Assembly (NCBI GenBank): GCA_024195265.1
Contig: JAJLRJ010000004.1
Location: forward strand, 40,996,988-41,060,987
Length of the DNA stretch: 64,000 nt
DNA from: Dendrophyllia cribrosa
Taxonomy: Eukaryota; Cnidaria; Anthozoa; Scleractinia; Dendrophylliidae
Reading direction: 5' to 3'
The position numbers and the translations under genes were made by a program. The first letter of the stretch is position 1; the number at the start of each line of letters is the position of its first letter. A model generated the notes under the pieces. That model saw nothing but the letters and a program-made list of their open reading frames with translations, did no database searches and was not told where the DNA came from. Shown in pieces: positions 1 to 12,400 of this stretch.

Positions 1-269
1 TACATATACCGTGAAACCACCCTATTGTGGAGTGCCCCACCGACCCCACCCACTGTTCGCATCAGCACCGAAATATGTTCAGGGTAAACATGTTTCAACG
101 AAACACGTTTCCCGTAAACATGTTTGCAAATTCATTTTTCACAATAGTTGCTAATTTTAAAACACGTTTCACGTCTGGTTTTACAATTTATGATGTTCTA
201 CAAAACCGGCATAAGCTCGCATAAAATCTTTATAGTTACACATGAACCGAGCAAATTGAGCTCGAACCT

Positions 270-271
<2 letters not shown>

Positions 272-304
<33 letters not shown>
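272..304. repeat. Poly-G homopolymer (33 G)
   Basis: An uninterrupted run of 33 G. It is followed by GATGCTCCGCCCCGAGG; the reverse complement of the core of that string, next to a C-run, recurs near 34,490-34,547. This suggests a repeat family carrying a G/C homopolymer rather than a random run. The exact length is likely unreliable in any assembly. Confidence 0.9.
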
Positions 305-305
<1 letters not shown>

Positions 306-337
306 TGCTCCGCCCCGAGGTCCAAACCCTTACCCTT

Positions 338-452
338 TCATATACCGTTTTTGACAGAAAAGGTACCCCTTTCATATACCTTTCATTGAAAATGGTACCC
401 CTTTCATATACCTTTCGTTGAAAATGGTACCCCTTTCATATAGCCGTGAAAT
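338..452 (+). repeat. 32-bp tandem repeat, about three units
   Basis: The string GGTACCCCTTTCATATACC recurs with a 32-bp period (positions about 362, 394 and 426), separated by TTTCRTTGAAAAT. The last unit is degenerate. Similar phrases (CCCTACCCTTTCAYATAC) occur at 34,395-34,470, so this is a dispersed family with internal tandem copies. No coding potential is seen. Confidence 0.8.
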
Positions 453-1389
453 CCCTACCCTATTGCCTCTAGAACAAGTCGTCATTTTAACGGCACGCAC
501 CGTCTTGGACGTCGCCGGGCTATTTGGAGCCCTAATCAAGTTTTATTCAATCGGTTTTAGACATTACTTACTTTCGGGTGAGGATTGTATGAGAAACGCA
601 TGACGGTGCAAACACAGCACTAAGAGAAAGAACAAAGAAAAAGAAATGCAGTTAACTAAAAATTAACAAAACAAACAAAAACAGGTAGGATCAATAAAAT
701 CCTATGTCTGCAGACCACTTTGGAAAATAGTGATAGCCTGAGGCGAGAGTGAGTGTTAATTTTTTGTAGTTATTTAAACTCCTAAGTAGATTTATTTTAA
801 CCCCAGATTCGGAGTAAGATTTGGAGTTAAAATGGCCCCCAAAAGGGGTTATTTTGAACTTCACTTTTGGAGTTAAAATAAATCTTTGTAAAATTACAGT
901 ATGATTTAAGTTATTTCGGTACTTTTCTAAGATAAAACGATCCATTGTTAAACGCGCCGTGACTCGCCACAGGTTACCACTCTTTTTCGAAACTGTGGTC
1001 TGTTAGTAGATAACCGTATGACAGCCAATTCACACCAAATTGACAGAAGTATATCAGTAAGCAACAGTGGTCATTTGAAAGTTTACAATTCAGAGTTTCG
1101 TATCACTGGGTGGTAGTAGAGAGGTAGGTGACATTTCCCAGAAGATAAAACGGTCATATATTTCGCAAAATCTAGTCCGTAACTTTATATGTAATAGTCC
1201 AGTTTTGAGTTAACCAAGACCGCTGAATACACAGACTAAAGACACATTTAGCCTCCTGGCTACTTTAAAACAAGACCAAACCACGTTTCATAAGGAAAAA
1301 AGACTGACAATCTTTTCATATTTCCCGCCAACAACAACGTAATTCATCTACAAACTCACAAGTCAGAGAACAAGTTTAATTAATGTGTG

Positions 1390-1535
1390 AATGTAACGTT
1401 TAACTCTTTCACTCTCAGAGTCAGTTTTGGAGACATGTAGTGTAGTTCGAACGTTTGAGTCTGTGGACCAAATCCTATGGTGTGACCATTCAAATGAAAC
1501 CCCTTTGGCAGTACTTTTGCATGGCACCCTTTTTA
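1390..1535 (+). repeat. Dispersed repeat family A, copy 1
   Basis: One copy of a family found at least ten times here on both strands. Diagnostic strings are CTTTCACTCTCAGAGT, GACATGTAGTGTAGTT, AATCCTATGGTGTGACC and GCAGTACTTTTGCATGG. This copy lacks the 3' half seen at 4,539-4,707. Confidence 0.7.
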
Positions 1536-3480
1536 ACCCGTAAATACGCGCAAGCGTAATGAACGGGCTATCGGAGACGGTGGCAAATTCACTCACTCGT
1601 TCCATCACTCGGCTGTAAACTTAGTGACGTAGTGCTTTGTTACGAATGTTTTTCGTAACAAAAACAACGTGAATCCAGCGATAACAATAACTAATTTGTT
1701 GTAAACGAATATAAACAACAATAAGCTTAAAGATGTTTCGCATTTGGAGTCTTTAATGCGACAATAAAATCGATCCAAACGGATTTTTCAACAGAGACAC
1801 GCGTTTTGATGCGTATCTACTTTGAAATACTAAAATTTGGTATGTATTCCAGGATGGTCATGTGGTTTAACGTTTCCTTTTTCGTTCGAACGGACGATTG
1901 ACCCAGGGTTCCAATCTTGCCCGGGCCCTTTGTTTTCTTCCCGAACTGGACATTATGAAAGTGATGTACTGTCAGCATAAAATCATAAGCTTACCGCAAT
2001 ATTGCGTTACGCGTTAGCATTTCTTATTCACGGGATGGCGCACAGGAGCCTTTGATTTGTATTATTTGACAAAATGAAATTTGGGATTTTTCTTGAATTT
2101 TTTTTTTCATTATTGGGAGTTTAAGGGTTAAAATAAAGATGGTACAGACAATGTATATAAACCAGCTGCATGCTAGGAGTAGGAATAAGGTAAGGCGAAG
2201 AACGAAACTTACCAATGATTTAGTCGATTAAGTGAAATTATCAGATTCTTTCCAAGAAGTTTTAAGTGTCTCGTAACGATTTGATTTTCATGTGGAGTCA
2301 GTTTGCCGATGTCGTATGATCCCGATACAAGCCAAGAAAGCTGAGCTACATCGTACAACCACTGGAAAACGAACAGGGGGCCTATTTAAACACAACATCA
2401 CAACAGTTAGAATATATGTCGGCCAGTTAGAACAATTTGGTAACACGTTAAAATATATAGAACATAATACATCGGTGCACGGAGATATATCTGCTATATC
2501 CGAGTTGAACACGAAAAGTCAATGCCGGACAAAAGACCTTAGGACAAAGTTTTTCGGAGAGATAAACTACGGCATTGTTCCATTTCCTGCCCCTCCCCTC
2601 CAATACAAAGTTAAGACATTGTGGCTTGGTTGTATGCATAAAAATCAACACTGTATTAGGGGTGGGGACGGGGTGGTGACGACAAAGATAATTTGTGGGG
2701 GACAAGACTTCTGACCAAGATTGTAGGTAAACATAAATATTTTAAAAACGTTCTCTGGTAACAATAGTTTTAAAATGAACTGACCTATCTGTCGCTTTTG
2801 ACGAATAGTGAAAAATGACACAAACTCTTTTCTAGAAGAATTCGACACTTTTCGTCAAAGGCTACCCAATTAAGATTTTAGCTTTGTGCAATGCCGAGAA
2901 AGTTACGCAGAATACTATTGTATTTATTTCGTGACAGCAATAGAGATATTTATCACGTTTGTTTAATATCGCTTTGTGTATTTTATTCTGCTTTACTAAC
3001 TTAACGATTATAAGTTGCATAATCTATGTTTATTCTGTGTGACGGGAATCAATGAGGACAACGTTTTGTCATGGAAAGTGCACGGGACTCTAAAATGTAT
3101 CTGACGAATGGTGAAAGGACCAAAATAAGAGATAGTGTTAGAGGATATTTTATTATTATATATTTAATGGCTTGTATGGAGTCAATGTATATTCACTGCT
3201 CATCTGGATTGTTTGGTATAACTCAGATTTTTAACTTGAAAAAGTCCAAGTTCTCCAAGTGTCAAAAATTCGAACACAAGTTGAGCAAAAGACCCACGCA
3301 CCCCTTTCGTTTATACAGTAAACTTTCGAACTAAGAGATGATGACCTGAGAAAAATAAATGGCACTCTGAAGAGAACATTTATTGCTATTTTTAGAAAAA
3401 CAACAACACGCAATGCCACTACGTACATGGCGTGTAGTTCAGCGTCAACTTACTATGTTTGGGAGAATGAATATCTGTAC

Positions 3481-6400
3481 TGTACACGTGCTCTCCAAAG
3501 TAACATTTCCACTTCTCGTTGGGATTTCTTCTTGCGCAGTCATCCGGAACAACACCCCGCCAATAACTGAAACATAGAGAGAAAAAAACAAACTTGATTC
3601 TATGAAAACATTTTACAAACAATGCGCACACTCCGACCCTCTTTGAGTGGTCCCCAATATTAACCGGTAGGGCCAGGAGGGGTGATTAGACCAAGCGGAG
3701 AGCGCATGGAAAGATCGTAGATCGAAAAGGAAGGGGAAGATTGCGCATATGGCAACACTATATTGTCTCCGTGTTTTACTTTAATCCCTCCCTTCGCGTC
3801 CCGAGCTCTCTCTCCGCGCTCCTCGTATTTCGCGTGCGTTGAAAAATCCCCCTTTCCAGCAACTGCCAACAGTATGGTCAGTAGCGTGTTATAGAAAATG
3901 CAGAGATTACAAAATAAATAGGTGCTGGCTTTATGACCGATCATGTAATTACTTACGCCATGCCTTTTTTGATGGCTTCAGCTGGTTCACAGTTCCTTCG
4001 CTCGCCGACCAGGCACTTTTTTCGTTTTCCGTCGCCGGTTAAGTTGCGGGGCAGATACCACCCAGAATCGGCCAGTCCTCGGACGTGAACTTTGGAACCA
4101 CTCTCCTTTAGTCTCCTAGCAATTCTATCCAAATTAAGGATTACGCCGATTCCACCCGAGCTGGAAAACAAGAAAGCACAAATAAAAAAGCCATCTTCAT
4201 ACTACTTTACTCTTTCAATTCCACGATGAGTGCCTCATTTCAAAACGTTTTCCTTTTTTTCGCTCCTTATTATTTTTGTGTTTTTCCCTATCGTTTTTTT
4301 CTTTCGATCGTTCCTATTGCGCGTGTTCTTCATTTTTCCTTCAATTGGTCGTCGGCTCTTTTTGTGTTCAGTAGCTACATGCAATATCGGCGAAAAGGTA
4401 ACCAACGAAAGCTCGTTTATACCATTGTTACAGCGTGACCTTTCAAATGAAAACTCCTAAGTTCTTCAACAGCATTGATTGTTTATCAGCATTTTATGAA
4501 ATAAAATTCGAGCGCAATGTTTCGTACATCTTGATTTTGAGAGCTCTTGAGGGTGAGACATGTAATGTGGGTATAACTTTTGAGTCTATGGACGAAATCC
4601 TATGCTGTGACAATTGAAATGAAACCTCTTTTGCAGTACTTTTTTATGGTGTCATTTGTTTTTCAATATTTTACAAAATGAAATTTGGGATTTTTCTCGA
4701 AATTTGATGGTATTAATGCCTACCTGCTGCCTGCTAGGAGTAGATGCTTTGCATGGTAAAGTCCTTCTTCCAGTAAGTCGTCGATCACCCTCGCCAGTAT
4801 CCTGGTTCCAAGGAATGAAAATCGCTCTGCAAAATAATAGGAAATATTAAAACAGTATGAGCCACAACAGCTTAACCCAGTCGACATCTACTTTTTCTTT
4901 ATCACACATTACGAACATTAAAAGAGGTATACAGATCGTTTTCATCTATCGTAAGCAGTTTGTTTTTCTGGCTTTATAAGAGCAACTCCAGAGATAAAAT
5001 GTTGCAGAGAATGCCAAATGAAACAACTCGGCAAAATTTCAATAAACGAGTAATTATAGGGAAAAGAATGTTAAGAGAATTGGCTGCCGAATTTGCATTT
5101 TTAAACAATTCTTGAAATACAGTTAAATTTTCTTTACAATTAGTGTTTCAGTTCAGTTGAAAGATTCAAAAGACCTCCGATTTGCATCCTCGCTTTAGAA
5201 AAGTTTGCAAACTGAGTAAAAAAATACTTGTTTTTGTTTAGCATATGGAAACGCCAAAACATTTAGAATGCCATATCTCCAAAGCAATGTAATATTGCTG
5301 ATGTGAAGAACCTGATAAAAGAAGAGCCGTGTAGACAAAGCTGTTCAGATTTTAGAATTTTAATAACGTCAGATAAAAATGAAGAATTGTGTTTAGAAAG
5401 TAGAATTGCTATTCCAACCTCCTGTTTCCGATCTAGATGCATTTCCACTCCATGCGTCGCTTGAGCAGTAAGGTATGTACCTAATAACCAACAAGAACGA
5501 ACAGTGATCAACATCTGAGATCCCCTTAAAGTTTTAAAAACAAAGTCAAAAACAAAAAATGAATCAAGTTTCTCTCAGGGGTAGCTAAGACAGAGGCCAG
5601 GTAGGCACGCGGAAAATAACGTGGAAACCGAAACTCGAGTCGCAGACTGTCGATTACACTGCTTTTCAAACTGCTTTGAAATGACAATGAAGGGACTAGT
5701 TGCGGGGTTGTTCCTCCTCAAGTTTCACTAGACTGGTCCCTGTTACCAAATAATAAAAATTAACAAATCAAACACCAAATCAGAATGTCCCTGCAATATC
5801 AGTGTACTGGCCCGTACGTACACTCGAGGGACTTGATTTCTTCGGGACCTAGCCTTGCCTCGCGTCCCTCAGTGGCCGCAGACTATTCGTGTAAACATGT
5901 GTAAAACACTACAGAGAACTTGTCTGTTAAGTGATATCTTACAAGTGACTTACACGTGATTTGCATTCCACCAGCTTGGGTTTTTTTCTGGATCAGGGGA
6001 TAATATTCCCATTCCTGCAAGGCAAACAATCACAGAGCAACCGTGAGTAATCCATACTCGCACACACACGCGCACATGCATTTCAGGGCAATAACTGGCG
6101 TCTAGCCCTTAGGCTCTGTAAAGCGAATGATACACGGTTGAACATCGTACAACATTTGTTACTCAACGAATGTTGAACAATGTTCCATCTGAATGAATGA
6201 ATGATGCAAGATGCAACTTGTTGAAACTGCTCTTAAATCCTCAAATGTGGTCATTCAAATGGAAGTTATTGAGATATATATCTATTTGTGTTGCTGTTGT
6301 TTATTATGTTGTACAAAGTGCTTCTATCGTTTGAGTCTGGATGAAATCCAAACTTATTTTCCATTTTTAACATGAACACTCTGAGGTGAAGGGATTTGAC

Positions 6401-9400
6401 TGAGCGTAACAGTATAGCCCACCAACCTCTTTTCGTTCTTCTCCAACTTTTTGACGACATCAATTCTCTCGTTTTATGGTGCCTTTCCCGACAGGACGTT
6501 GCGCTATCACAAAAATAGCCGCCTTAATGAGAAAAAGATAAGACAGTTAATTTAGTGAATATAGTACTGCAATAGTCAGTCAAGAGCTTTTGGAACTACT
6601 GACCCTACGTATGAAGAAATGAACTTGCATTCTACCCCTCTGTGATGTATAACTCTTATAACTGCTCCTAGATGTGGTTTACGGTTGGGTGTTATGACGC
6701 GATACTTTTACTGTTTCTATAAACGCTCTATTAAGTCCCCTCTCTATTAACCCCCCTCTCTAATAAGACCTTTTTCTTGAACTTTAAGATTTTAATAAGC
6801 CCCGGCCCTCTCTATTAACACCCCCCCCCCCCCCCCCCCCTCTCTAATAAGCCCCTTCTCTTGAGCTTTAAGATTTTAATAAGCCTCCCTCTCTATTAAG
6901 CCCCCCTCTCTATTAACCCCCCTCTCTATTAACCCCCCTCTCTATTAACCCTCCTCTCTATTAGCCCCCCTCTCTATTAACCCCCCTCTCTATTACCCCC
7001 TCTCTATTAACCCCCCTCTCTATTAACCCCCCTCTCTATTAATCCCCCCTCTCTATTAACCCTCCTCTCTATTAGCCCCCTCTCTATTAACTCGCCTCTC
7101 TATTAAGCCCCCCTCTCTATTAACCCTCCTCTCTATTAGCCCCCCTCTCTATTAACCCCCCTCTCTATTACCCCCTCTCTATTAACCCCCCTCTCTATTA
7201 ACCCCCCTCTCTATTAATCCCCCCTCTCTATTAACCCTCCTCTCTATTAGCCCCCTCTCTATTAACTCGCCTCTCTATTAAGCCCCCCTCTCTATTAACC
7301 CCCCTCTCTAATAAGACCCTTCTCTTGAGCTTTAAGTTTTTAATAAGCCCCCCTCTTTATTAAGCCCATCCCCCCCCCTACCCCACAGTTCCACGAAAGA
7401 TACAGCCACTTGGGTTGGGTTAGAATCGCATTAGAAGAAGATGTCGATCCTTTTGAAGGCGTCCTAAAAGAAGACAATAGGGAGCTTACGCAACGAGGAC
7501 GGCAACGCCAAGGAAAACGTCACTTAAAAAAAGGATTCGCGCTATTTTAAACTACTTTGCAATTGTTCCAATTTGTTTAATTTGTCTAATATGACTGGAT
7601 TGTCCAGGAGCTAAATTTGTAGGGTCAACCTTTAAATTCAAATAGAGAAATGAAAATTAACCGTCGCGTGTTCACGTTCTCCACGAAACCTATAATTTGA
7701 TCATTTGACGTTATTGTTTTGTAGGGAAGGCAAAGAAATGTACCAAAATGTAAAACGCACTTGCATAAGCATTGTTTTCGCTCATTAAATCTATTGTTTT
7801 GCGCCGTTCTCTCTGCCGTCGCCGTCCTGGTTACGTTATGAATCCTAGATGCTAAATAAAATAAGAAAAATAAAAACTACAGAAATGAAGTTATTGATGA
7901 CGTTTTACCATTAGCATGCCAAAAACCCCGTTATTTGTCAATTTCAGAGAGAGCTTAACAGGCTCTGAAATTTTTGTCCTTTACAGCTCACTTTTACATC
8001 AGGAGATTTCGTGTTGTTCATGCGATCTCACAGACAAAACAGCTATTTATCGGGAAAAGGAAATCTAAAAAATAAACCGATTTTTATTAGAGTAAGAGTA
8101 ATTGTTTAAAATTTCGTTTTTTTGACATCAGTTCTGGGGCGATTAAATGTTTTTTTTTAACTGTTTTTGCTTTCGTCTAAGACAGAAAAGAAGAGAGACC
8201 GAGGATTTGGAGTACATCAGGAAATCTTACAGATCAAAGGCGTAATTTCTCCGGAAAGGAAAATGACAAAAAATAAACCAATCTGCTTAAAAAATGGATG
8301 GACACAAAAGAAAGTAGAAGACTGACATACTCGGCAGCGGAAGAACAATTAGGATGGTTAAACCTCTAACTTATAACAGTGCCAAAAATCAAACTTCAAA
8401 AAACATCTTAAATTTCATTTTGTAAACTGACATTGAAAAACAAACGGTACCATGTAAAAGTACTGCCAAAGAGGTCTCATTTGAATGGTCACTCCATAGG
8501 ATTTCGTCCACAAACTAAAGTTTGAACTACATTACATGTCTTCATAATTGACTATGGGAGTGAAAGGGTTAAGCAGGACAAGATAAGAACGGCTGTGGTG
8601 AATTGGTTCACAAGAAACATTATGAAAACCTTTTTTCAATTCAAGGTTTTAACCTTTTCACTCCTATGTATGTATGGCAGGTCCAACTCTTGCGTCTGTT
8701 GACGAAATCCTATGGCGTACTTTCAAATGAAATCTCTTCGACAGTACTTTTGCATTGTACCATTTGTTTTTCAATATCTTACGAAATGAAATTTTATTTC
8801 TTGAATTTTTCAGTTTTGATACTGTCTTGGGAGGGGTGAAATTAAGCTCGGTTGGCTGACGGCTATAGCAACGTCAAAATGTCGCCAAAATGAACAGCCA
8901 ATTAGCCAAGGCGCGGTGGTCGAAAGCAGATTAACGGCAATCCGAAAGAAAAATCAACGGCAACCGAGCTTGTTATTTCTGCTACTAGTTTGCAAGCGAT
9001 TTTTACTCAATCTTGAATTAAGATCATGCGCTTATTTATTCCTCAAAGGCTGTCCCACGTATAAACTAATTCAATTTGTGTATTTACCCCACCTTTTCCT
9101 GAAATATGACGATGTCAATCAAAGCTCTGTGTTGCAAATTGCTCTGCTATGTGTGTGGTTATAATATTCGAAATAGTATCTGTGTTGATGGAAAGTCTGA
9201 ACTGACTAATGAGCCACTTGGGCTCACTTGGCAGCCGGGTAAAAGAAAAAAAAACGTCTTTTTCACCTTGAACCTTTCGTAATAGTAAACACGTATTTTG
9301 GCACCCAATAATGGGCGATAAAGGGTTTTAAAGAAATAAAACAAAAATAAATATGACAAAAGGTTAGCTGAAAAATTGTTTTCACTGACTTCACTAATTC

Positions 9401-12400
9401 AGTAAAAATTGCTTTCACTAATTTGTAGTCACCTTTCTCTTTCTTACTGTCATTCTCTACTTGATAATGATGTTGGATACACCGAAACGCCGTATTTTTT
9501 TAAAATGTCGAAGTATTTGACACCGCAGTGACTTGCATTAGAGTCTCGGAGCCCCCTTTTTGGAACTCAAAAGGCAGGCAGACATCCGAGACAGGGGCCA
9601 TCGTACGTATTACAGGCTTACAGGCCAACGCCTGTCTGAACCTTCCTGCTGCTGCCTACAATGCTTTCGAAAGTAGAGCTCTTTTAGGTCTTTTAGAACA
9701 CCATGATTTGGTATTAATTCAGTTGCACAAGTAAATTGGCGAGTATCGATAAGTGGTCGCTGCAGAGGGTATGAAACTTTGCACGCCTATTAACCGACAA
9801 CTGCGTTATATCAAGAACATGTTTATCACAAACCAACAGCTTTGTACAATAACCAGTTACGAGTTTACTTTATTTATAAAAGTACCGCTATGACTGTTAG
9901 ATGATATTTCTCTTCATTTTTTCCGACAACAGCTTCCGCTGATCGGATTTTACAGCCTTGTTTTTTTGCCCCCTAACTTGTCAAATCCTCTTTGTAAGAT
10001 AAATGGGGAGTGACGTGCCGAACGGAACATTTTAGAAGAGTCTGTGAGGAAACAAACTCGCTTTTAATTTTTAAACAAAACGTGAAGGACCTTGTTTTTT
10101 TCTTTTTTTCGATTTATAATTTGCAGGGCCCCACTGAAAAACACCTTGGTGATGTGGGCACCCTGGATAAATATTATTATTAGTATTATATCATTATTAT
10201 ATTTCCGGTTAAAGCAACGATGGTATGTGGTTTGCAAATATTCCTATTTTTGTTTTAAGTTCAGTAAGACACATTTATTTAATTCTTCCTACCTTCCAAA
10301 TACACGATCCATCTTTTGCTGCCATTTGCTTTTCTCAAGTAGTACCTAAGATTGTTTAGAAAAGTGAAACCCATTAATATCACATAAGATCAGGTTCATT
10401 AAATTTACCAGTATTATGATGAAGCCATTTTAGTACAGAACTGAACTCTGCGGAAAATCAGCAATAAAAATTAAGCGTCAGAACCTCGCCAACTACTGTT
10501 AATCAAAAATCCGAATTCACGACAAAAATATGACGAACCTAGCTTTCGTCTGATAATGATCTGTTATTTTTTTGTTATTTCAAAACAAAGGAAGCAGTTT
10601 TGCAAGTTGTAGCAAAAAGATTATCATATTATGATAAATGATAAACGTCTACAAAATTCTTGGCGGGCGGGCAAAATTCTACTGATCTAATGCCCCAACA
10701 ATAGAGCCCCAGTTTGAACAAACAAGTTCATTCTTACGTAGCGAATCACTTAAAACATATAACATGTGCATGTAGCAGACGGTGTTTTACTCTGAAGATG
10801 ACTTATATTAGTCGAAAACGTTCGGCTTTTTCTTTTAACTTTTAGTCTTGTAAATAGTCTTTTTAATTCTTCTTGAAACTGCGACATATATTCGGATATG
10901 TGTTCTTGTCCTGCCCAGCACACCGCATTTCTTTAGAAGGAGGAAAACTACTTTTTTAAAAACTAAAAAACAGCATCCTTAACCACAAATCTGCCTGGCC
11001 CCGTACAAGTTTTAAAAACATGATTAACCCTTTTACTCTCAGAGTAAATGATTAAGATATGTAATGTAGTTCAAACTTTTTAGTCTGTGAACGAAATCCT
11101 ATAGGGTGTGACCATTTAAATAAAACCTCTTCAAAAGTACTTTTGCATGGTACCATTTGTTTTTCAATATTTTACAAAATGAAATATTTTGACTTTCTTT
11201 AATTTTGATTAGTAAAATATGACTGTGACGAAACAAGCATGCCATATGTACACGACGCGCTGGCACCGATAGTCTGTACTAAAATTGTTCGGTTCCTTCA
11301 GATATGGGATAAACATCTTATCAATTGAACCACAGCTTCGAGAGAACCTTCCCGAAAACATTCCTCTATGTTTTACAGTGAGAACCCGATGTAGTTACAA
11401 ATGGAACTTCGGATAGGGCCTATTCAAAAAAAGGATTCGAGGCTCCACATCTTAAACAAAATTTCGTGTATTTCGGGTTTGGTTAACCCCTTCCATCCTC
11501 AGGAACATTTTCTTGAAATTTAAAACTTGTTTCTTAACTGGAGTGACCCCGAGTACGACCATTCAAATGAAAGCTGGACAGTTGAGAAGAACTTTCCTGT
11601 GGTACTCCACTGTTTATTATGCTGCAAATGTTGGCCCGGCCGGATGATAAACTTTGAAGTCTGTGGATAAAATTCTTAAGACGGCTAATGTGTGGCCATT
11701 CCAATGAAAGCGAGACAGTTGAGAAGAACTTTCCTGTTGTTCATGCACTGTTCATTATGCTGTAAATGGTGGCCCGGCCGGCTTATAAACTTTTAAGACT
11801 GTTGATTAAAGGGCCTTAAGTCCCCCCGTAAGTTGACCACTCAAATGAAAGCTGTGCTTTCCTGTGGCTATTTTCGTGATGTTATAAAAAGTAGTTCTAA
11901 AATAGTCTCTGGATGAGATCCTAAAATGTAATAAAAGATGTTGAGCAATATAGTTGTGTGAGCTCAGCTACTAAAACTTCTAAGGGAGAAAGGGTTAAAC
12001 AACGTCATTAAAATCTACATAACGTATTCTCCAAGGAATTATTATGATTCTAAACATCGTTTTTATCCAAACAAAAGCCAGCGTTACATATTTTCTCATC
12101 AAAAATGTTTTGTAGGAGAAGGTCACGCAGCACAATATCTTGTTGCGCCTTAACTTTTTAAACAAAAGTAGCAAATATTGACACGGTTAATCTCATTTTT
12201 TAAAGACTTTTTAATCTTGAATTGAACATCGTGTCGTACAATTTAACAGAAGGAGACCGAAGCTACACTTTGTGCTGATTCCTCTCATTCAGTTATTTTT
12301 TACTTTTCAAAATCCGGCTCAAGTCTGAATAGTGTAAAAACGTACTCTGTAGACAAGCAATCGCCTGATCTGCGATAATCCCGATTAGTTTTAGCAAAGA

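Larger units (their letters stand above)
1..3480. other. No confident exon; repeats and unique AT-rich DNA
   Basis: This lies downstream of the last recognised NOTUM exon. The C-terminal NOTUM exons, which should carry the catalytic Asp and His, were looked for on the minus strand and not recognised, so they probably lie beyond the left edge. The content is the G-run, the 32-bp repeat, family A copies and otherwise featureless AT-rich sequence. A 140-codon plus-strand frame at 2,292-2,714 has no recognisable similarity and overlaps an open frame on the other strand. Confidence 0.5.

Noticed and set aside
2157..2200. GCTGCATGCTAGGAGTAGG resembling the end of the NOTUM exon at 4724
   Set aside because: Only about 19 bases match and both lie next to family A repeat DNA. 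Too little to call a duplicated exon.
2292..2714. 140-codon plus-strand frame starting MESVCRCRM
   Set aside because: No recognisable domain, an overlapping open frame on the other strand, no flanking splice signals that improve it, and unbiased composition. Treated as chance.
6727..7371. CRISPR-like array
   Set aside because: The units are contiguous 15-17 bp repeats with no unique spacers of constant length, in an animal genome. It is a minisatellite.
9159..9359. Minus-strand segment YYYERFKVKKTFFF as the missing NOTUM YYL.ES.G.. exon
   Set aside because: It lacks the GGWYC segment that must follow and its frame and phase do not fit exon 12868-13079.
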